Origin: Schistosoma haematobium
Lineage: Eukaryota > Platyhelminthes > Trematoda > Strigeidida > Schistosomatidae
Reading direction: 5' to 3'
NCBI RefSeq assembly: GCF_000699445.3
Contig: NC_067196.1
Coordinates: 46,107,364-46,171,363 of the forward strand
DNA length: 64,000 nt
A program made the translations under genes and the position numbers. Below are positions 12,441 to 64,000 of this stretch, one piece after another (position 1 is the first letter of the stretch; each line of letters starts with the position of its first letter). The notes under the pieces were generated by a model. That model was not told where the DNA came from, did not search any database, and worked only from the letters and a program-made list of their open reading frames with translations.

Positions 12441-13384
12441 TTACATAGTGATTAAAGTTGATATGATACTAACTAGAAGCAAAGATTATTGGGAAATGTC
12501 TATACATACATTATAAAGAAAAACTGTGCAAAATCGTCTAGCTACCCTCCCATTCTATAACACAAAGATCCTCATAATTTTACCGACAAAATCGATTCCA
12601 TAATTTAATTTCATATTTAATTTTTTGTTTTCTAGTTTATAGCATCAGATCAGATAATTTCTACATTTCGTACAACATTTAACATCTGGATCTGATCAAA
12701 AGCCAGCGTAGGAGTGTATTAGTCTATCCTAAAATCATCTGTAGATAATTTCTAAAACGTGAATTAAAAACCAGTCAATTAAGACATTTTTCGTATACAT
12801 TTAGCTTTGTCACTGAGTTGTCCCGAAATATTCTTTTCTACTTATTAACATGATCCTTATTAAAAAAAACTATTATTAGACTGATGAATGTTCGATCGTC
12901 TAATCACGAATAAAACTTTATGCCTAACTGATTTATCTGAATATTTATGCATAATTAGAATCACTTAGAATCACGTTTCACTTTATTCATCTAACTTGGT
13001 AAAACTGTATTACAATCTGATTTAATATTGAAAATATTGCGAATACAATCCTTTTGTTAATTGAATCGGATTTAATTAAATTATATTAAATATTTATTCC
13101 ACTACATGTAAACATTAGACTAAACCTACTTTGGAACACTATACATGGTTCATTTTGACCTGATTAACGATCCCATTGTTTCCATTGATGTCATTGACAT
13201 TCATTTCAGAAGTTTATTTTATATATATTGAAAGCCTGGATTTTAGATGTATTCTAAGTTTCCAATGTCTGTAAAAATCAGCTTTGGAATAAATATTGTC
13301 TCAAATGTTCAAATATAGGTCGATAAATAAATACATACAAGTATATTTCTTGGTATTAGCCAATTTAGATTATATTTGTATGAT
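12441..13384. other. AT-rich intergenic DNA, nothing recognised
   Basis: No supported feature was seen. Confidence 0.35.
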
Positions 13385-13542
13385 ATACCGGTTGCTTCAC
13401 ATAGTACCATAAATTAGTATACCTACTTTTGTATTTATGTGGCAAGAATAAACAATTCTCTCAACAATAAATAAACACTTTTCGAAGCTGCGATTGCACT
13501 TTTGTCTGGTCCTGCAATTCATTCATAACAAGCAACCGGTAT
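13385..13542. mobile_element. Small element with 13-bp terminal inverted repeats
   Basis: ataccggttgctt at 13385-13397 is the exact complement of 13530-13542. The 158-bp unit has no coding potential. A small non-autonomous DNA element is one reading. I saw no clear target duplication. Confidence 0.4.
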
Positions 13543-14520
13543 TTTTGAATTTTCAAATAGTTTACGTCACACTTTAAAATGTATTGATGATTACAAAATG
13601 CTTCATTACGTAATGGTACGGTTTACTTTGTAATAAAATGTGTGAAATAAGGAATAATGTTTAAATTGTGAAACAAGTTTTCACAACATAAAATAAATGA
13701 ATTTTGTTTCAATCACATTTAGCCGTTTATTAAGATGTAGTTCATAAATAAAACACCTTAGTAAATAATGAGAAAACAAATGAATTCTGTCGATTGTAAA
13801 TGTTAAACAATGGTCTAAATTAGAGATATTTCTTTCATCAATGAATGCCATAGATTAGAAAACTCATAAAGTATGGTACAAATGAGTTACAAGTTTTGAG
13901 ATTTTAGGACAATGAGCTAATATAGTGTCTTACCGAAAATCAAACCATAAACTTTAGGTCGTTCGGCGACCACACACTGATCAGCTCTGTTCTTCAGCTA
14001 GTACCTATTTACTACACAAAATATCACTAGGGTATACATTTTTTGAGAAAAGAAAACTGTCAGTTCAGCAAAGCTAATAATTAGATTGTCTAACTTCCTA
14101 AACTGTAAAGATATACATAACTAAGCTTGTAAATGCTTTCATGTTGTTGGCTTTCTTACTAGGTTAGCTTACCTGTAACTACCACAAACCAATTGCCATT
14201 TCTTAGCTTTCATTGAGGAACTATTAGTATACCACATGGGATTCTGTTATTTCTAGTAAAAACTCCAATCATCTCAGTCATACAAATGACTAATTTTTCA
14301 GTGACTTTGCTTTAGTTTTAGTCATTAAATCTGTAAAAATTCAATTCAAACAAGTACACCCATAATTGTAAGGCTGTAAAAGTGTGTCGTTCCAACTTAT
14401 TTCTAATTTACATTATTGAATTATTAAGCAACCTATTTCTGTAGGATGTTTACATTGAGCAACGATATACACTTAATTATCGTAATGTTTTATTTATTTT
14501 TATTTTTTTCATGTTTATTT
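13543..14520. other. Upstream region of the fibulin-like gene
   Basis: This is AT-rich DNA with no recognisable core promoter. The promoter or the first non-coding exon may be here, but nothing in the sequence locates it. Confidence 0.3.
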
Positions 14521-14523
14521 CAG
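14521..14523 (+). other. Possible 5' UTR splice acceptor upstream of exon 1
   Basis: A long pyrimidine-rich tract ends in tttcag at 14523, about 130 bases before the preferred start codon. It looks like a good acceptor. It could receive an upstream non-coding exon or the spliced leader that flatworms add in trans. Neither can be told from the sequence alone. Confidence 0.4.
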
Positions 14524-14656
14524 AATTCCCAAGTTTCTCTTCATCAGTTTTCCCTTCTCTTGTATATGGTATGAAAATATGAAAACTTTGGGATTATATC
14601 ATTGCATTATTCAATATTTCAATAAAAACAGAAACTATTCTATTACTAATAACAAG

Positions 14657-60247
<45,591 letters not shown>

Positions 60248-60910
60248 GTTAGTAATTTTGTAAAATAAACTTATTGCTTGCTTAAATAGAAATAAAATTT
60301 ATTGAGTATATTATTTCAACTTTCGTACGGATTACGTGATCACAATGAACTCTTAATCCACTAAGAACTCAGGATGGTCTTGCAGAAGACCTACGTTTTA
60401 TTAACCAAAAAAAAACAAACAAGAGTTTAATCATTGGCCTATTTACAATTAGCAAGGAAAAGAAATTATCATCTTATAGGCAATGGACAATAAAGTTGAC
60501 CTACTATGGATCAAGTAGTACTTTTGTAAAATTTAATGTTTTACTTTAAAATATCGTTTTTATGCATAAAGTATAGTTTTTTTATCAATAAAAAGATACT
60601 TTAAATATTCGTACTTTTCATGATGATTGATTGGAAATTTGTGGTCAATCAACTTTGTTACAAAATCACTACAAATAACAGTAGAACACCAAAGCAAAAG
60701 TGAATTCATATACACTTTGGTGGATCTAAAGTTATTAATTTTAATTTTGATTTTCATTACACATTAACAGAGCAGTTTTGGAATTTAACAAGTTCACATT
60801 TAAATTGTATGGCACTTTTATACCCAAAATTATCAGTGAACAGTAATTAGCTTATGTGGTTGTTTAACAGATATAGTTTTTTGATCTTTTTGATAGTCAG
60901 TACTAAATAA

Positions 60911-61460
60911 TCATAAAATTAACATCTGGTGATCCTTGCCCCATATGCTCCGGTACGGCCGAGAGTGAGGAAAGTTAGTTCTGCTTCTCGAAATGCTCTC
61001 ACACGGCCACGTGCATACAGCCACTGCCAAGGAAGTCCTGCTCACTGCCTTCTCGTGGCATTGTTGTTTACGAAATCTAGAGGACGAAAAGCGAATGACC
61101 GGCGATTTAACCGGGTTGGTGGACACGGAGGACCCACCTAAGGGAGTTAGAAAACTCTGATTCCAAACCAATGGTGCACATGGGTTATAGGATCCTGAGG
61201 GAGCAAATGGCGTATGAACCTAATGTTGGTCACCGACTACCATGGGACTGCATCTCCTGGCGTTGCTCCACTGCCTTGTGGATCAGACTTTTAGGTCAGA
61301 GGTTCCGGGTGTTGCCTCCTAAGACAACCATCTGCTTCAGTTCGGGCGCCCGGGCAGTATCTCAGCCTTCACACAAATCGAACGATTTATATGGCACATA
61401 TCTATTTAGTGCCTCCTTGTACCAATGTTTATGTGTTTAGATAAATAAAACAAATAAATA
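60911..61460 (+). mobile_element. 5'-truncated LINE 3' end
   Basis: A GC-rich island ends with cttgtaccaatgtttatgtg and an (aaat)n-like tail, the same terminus as 20095-20157. Short chance frames occur on both strands, but no reverse transcriptase motif does. It is probably the 3' UTR of a schistosome non-LTR element. Confidence 0.6.
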
Positions 61461-62469
61461 TTTAATGTCAACCACTGAACTTCAACAAATCGTGTGTAAC
61501 CTTTTTTTCTGACCTAAGTATATTAAAAAGTCAGCTCCTTTGACAAATGTAGACAGCACAATGAAAACAACATTAACATGATATATTAGCCTAATGCATT
61601 TCAGACAATGTGACCACACATTAAATCGCTGAGAAATAAAGAACAAACTAAACAAACGGGAGCATAAGAATAATAGAAATATTAAGCGAAACAACATAAA
61701 TCACATTATTCCCGATAATAAGATTAAAATCAATATAATCAAAGTAGATTAAATGTAACTATAATCAGTTCTTCAAACACACAGGATGGATTGAATTTCT
61801 ATATAGGTCAGGTTTCAACAAATCTTTACATTTGCCCTGAATTACATATATACACAGCTAGGAAAAATCTTGTCATATGTATCACCTATATATTTCTTAC
61901 ATATCAGAATGTTAAAAATGTTTACTGAAACAAATAAATCCAGGAATGTAAATCAAAACAATACAAATGTTATTACATTATCTGATATGTATTTCAGAAT
62001 GTTATTTATACTTGATATATTGTTCATTAAAATGATGTCATATTTAGATTCATGTATTCTCTTGAATATTATTACTGTTACGTTGATGTGCTACTTTTAT
62101 GCTATTCGAAATGCAAGTTATATCTCAGATTGAGATATGATCATTAAGTGTACAAACATATCTACCCTTCGTGATTAACATTATAAGGTAATTGAAATCA
62201 ATATCGTTTTAAATCAATATCATGTAATTATAAATTAATATCAGAAAAATACGTGCTGTTTTTAATACCAAAATACTTGTGACATTCATTTTAAAACAAT
62301 CACATTACTTCAAAAAAAATTTTCAGGTTAATTTTAAAAATATGGTATTTCTAACATTTCAATCATCATTGAAACAAGGCGACAGATTACGTGTTTTGGA
62401 CAAACATCATTCAAAACCAAGAAGCAGAATATATAGATTACTTAAGATGGTGGAGATTTGTAGCTCAGG
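61461..62469. other. Region after the LINE end, nothing recognised
   Basis: An 87-codon frame at 61870-62133 is hydrophobic and AT-driven. It does not continue the fibulin module and has no cysteine pattern, so I do not call it an exon. Confidence 0.3.
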
Positions 62470-62625
62470 TGGATGATTTTGATGGAGTTTTGTTCTCTGA
62501 GCTGGATGGTTTGGTCGTAGAGCTTTCATCGTCCTTCTGAACGACATCATCAGCACAAACTTCTGAAAGCTCCACGACCAAACCATCCAGCTCAGAGAAG
62601 AAAACTCCATCAAAACAGATTACTT
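62470..62625. repeat. Hairpin of a dispersed repeat
   Basis: The arms at about 62477-62530 and 62565-62618 (gatggagttttgttctctga and its near-complement) are separated by about 35 bases. The left arm and loop match 18000-18105. Confidence 0.75.
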
Positions 62626-63899
62626 AAAAATTATTGCTTACAGTCCTAATAGAACATTTGTCCCAATAAAGAGCTCTTAAAACCATTTATGTAATACATC
62701 AGCAACTAGCCTTTTTTTACATAAACCAAGGTTTTGACTACTCGAAATTACTTTATAAACACCCTTCAATATTCAGTATAACTTCGGCTGCTGAGACTGG
62801 TTTTGAAATACATCATACTTGAGTGCATTAAATACACCGTATTTACCTTTTATTCCTTCAATGAATCAACCAAGAGAAATTAATTGCCGAAACTGCTGTG
62901 TTTTCTTATTTAGCATCCAACTAACCACTCTATTATGATATGCAACCACATACAATTCATACATAACCATTCAGTCAAAACAAATCTAAGAGGAAAACCT
63001 TTATTTAGAATGAACAGTTTGAACAAATGAAAAATAAGTTTTCTAAGCATTCGAGAGGACTGTATGATGGATGGATTAATCTACTTCTTCCTTTATATTT
63101 GTAGCTCAGTGAAAAAGTCCAAAACTATATTTCTCGTAGATTGTTTTAGATTTATTCATTGCTAATCGGCATCAACTTTCGACCCAAGTGTAAAAGTTCA
63201 CATAGCTACCAACTGTTTATTCTTGTTTTATTTTGGTCACTTGAGTACTTTAGTATTTTCTGTTGCTTGAGATCATATACTTATATACACATACAGTGAG
63301 GTAGTGAGAGAGGTTGTTCATTCCCCTACTCTTAATTATAGCACATGACTGGATTTAATTCTAACAAGCCTACGTTGCCTCACCAATCTTCATGTTATAA
63401 TAGTAAATATCAATCAATTATTGTGATTATGAAGAATAATTCGTGACTATTTACTCATTTTATGATTTACCAACAATACAATTTGCAGATGAGTTGACTG
63501 TACAGACATAACTAATGAGCTTGATAAGATAGTCAAAAAAAGTCTTACCAACCTGATATAATCTTAATAGACTACTACAACTAAAAGTTTATTATCAAAA
63601 ACATGCTTTCATACTTGTCATTTGAAATAATAATACGGTTGCTTTTTCTTGCTTTCACTAACATCATTTCTTATTTCGCTCTCTATCAGACTTATTATTG
63701 ACTGTCGTATTGGAATGAACTAAAACTTACTTGGCATATTATGTCTTAATAAGATTTATTTTATTTCTCTTTTAGTATATCATACAGTAAATAATTAATA
63801 CTATGTATAATGTATATGCCGCATTTTTTTATTGAAAGCATTTCAGCAACCCATCACGTAATCTCAGATACCATAAGGCCAACAATAATAAAAATCAGT
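62626..63899. other. AT-rich DNA at the end of the window, nothing recognised
   Basis: I searched for a cysteine-bearing exon in phase 2 that could continue exon 17 and found none. Confidence 0.35.
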
Positions 63900-64000
63900 T
63901 TAGGGGTTGTGGAGATTGTTAAGTTTTTGATTGAGATCATGAACCGAAACGGCCGTCCAGTGCTTCCAGGTTTTCAATGGTGGTCTAACATCAATCGGTT
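63900..64000 (+). repeat. SINE fragment cut by the window edge
   Basis: It contains cGAAACggccGTCcagtgc and cttccaggttttcaatggtg, the 3' half of a SINE core. The CUGANGA half is absent. Confidence 0.6.

Noticed and set aside
60911..61440. Overlapping open frames on both strands as genes
   Set aside because: The GC-rich island ends in a LINE-like terminus shared with 20.1 kb, and no frame has recognisable domains.
61870..62133. Hydrophobic 87-codon frame as a membrane protein
   Set aside because: The composition is what AT-rich DNA gives by chance. There are no splice sites, homologous features or continuation.
62279..62476. Possible last fibulin exon after the ttttcag at about 62326
   Set aside because: In the phase required by exon 17 it stops after eight codons. 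In its open frame there is no cysteine or fibulin-domain pattern, and it runs into a repeat.

Overview
The window looks like a piece of a blood-fluke (Schistosoma) genome. It is AT-rich and dominated by long introns. It carries tRNA-derived short repeats of the Sm-alpha type with hammerhead ribozyme cores, Penelope-like retroelement fragments, truncated LINE tails and solo LTRs. Sm-alpha-type repeats favour an African schistosome over S. japonicum, but the species cannot be fixed from the sequence alone.

One host gene is supported: a fibulin-like secreted matrix glycoprotein on the + strand. Seventeen coding exons run from about 14.6 kb to 60.2 kb, and the gene is incomplete at its 3' end. 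Exons 1-3 encode a signal peptide and paired-cysteine segments like the anaphylatoxin-like domain I of fibulin-1 and -2. Exon 4 encodes a long Ser/Thr-rich, partly acidic linker and the first half-EGF segment. Exons 5-17 encode eleven calcium-binding EGF modules, each opening with D-[IV]-[DN]-E-C at a phase-1 junction. The C-terminal fibulin domain must lie beyond the window or in exons I could not recognise.

Layout. 1-14.5 kb: upstream DNA with old SINEs and Penelope-like fragments, one apparently carrying an inverted 5' half. 14.6-22.3 kb: exons 1-4, with exons 2-4 enclosed by two near-identical inverted 1,075-bp repeats. 22.8-28.5 kb: exons 5-8, plus a solo LTR with a 5-bp target duplication and a Penelope-like tail. 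28.5-34.6 kb: intron 8 with a perfect 336-bp inverted repeat, a possible transposase remnant and a LINE 3' end. 34.6-49.9 kb: exons 9-16, plus a second solo LTR, SINE pairs and an RTE-like LINE tail. 49.9-60.1 kb: a 10-kb intron with a decayed Penelope-like element whose terminal repeats carry hammerhead-like cores, and a head-to-head pair of Sm-alpha-type copies. 60.1-64 kb: exon 17, a LINE 3' end and a long hairpin.

No rRNA, true tRNA, CRISPR or bacterial-type operon was seen. Intron phases agree at every fibulin junction except exon 2 to exon 3. All exon limits were read by eye from GT/AG sites, reading frame and module pattern.
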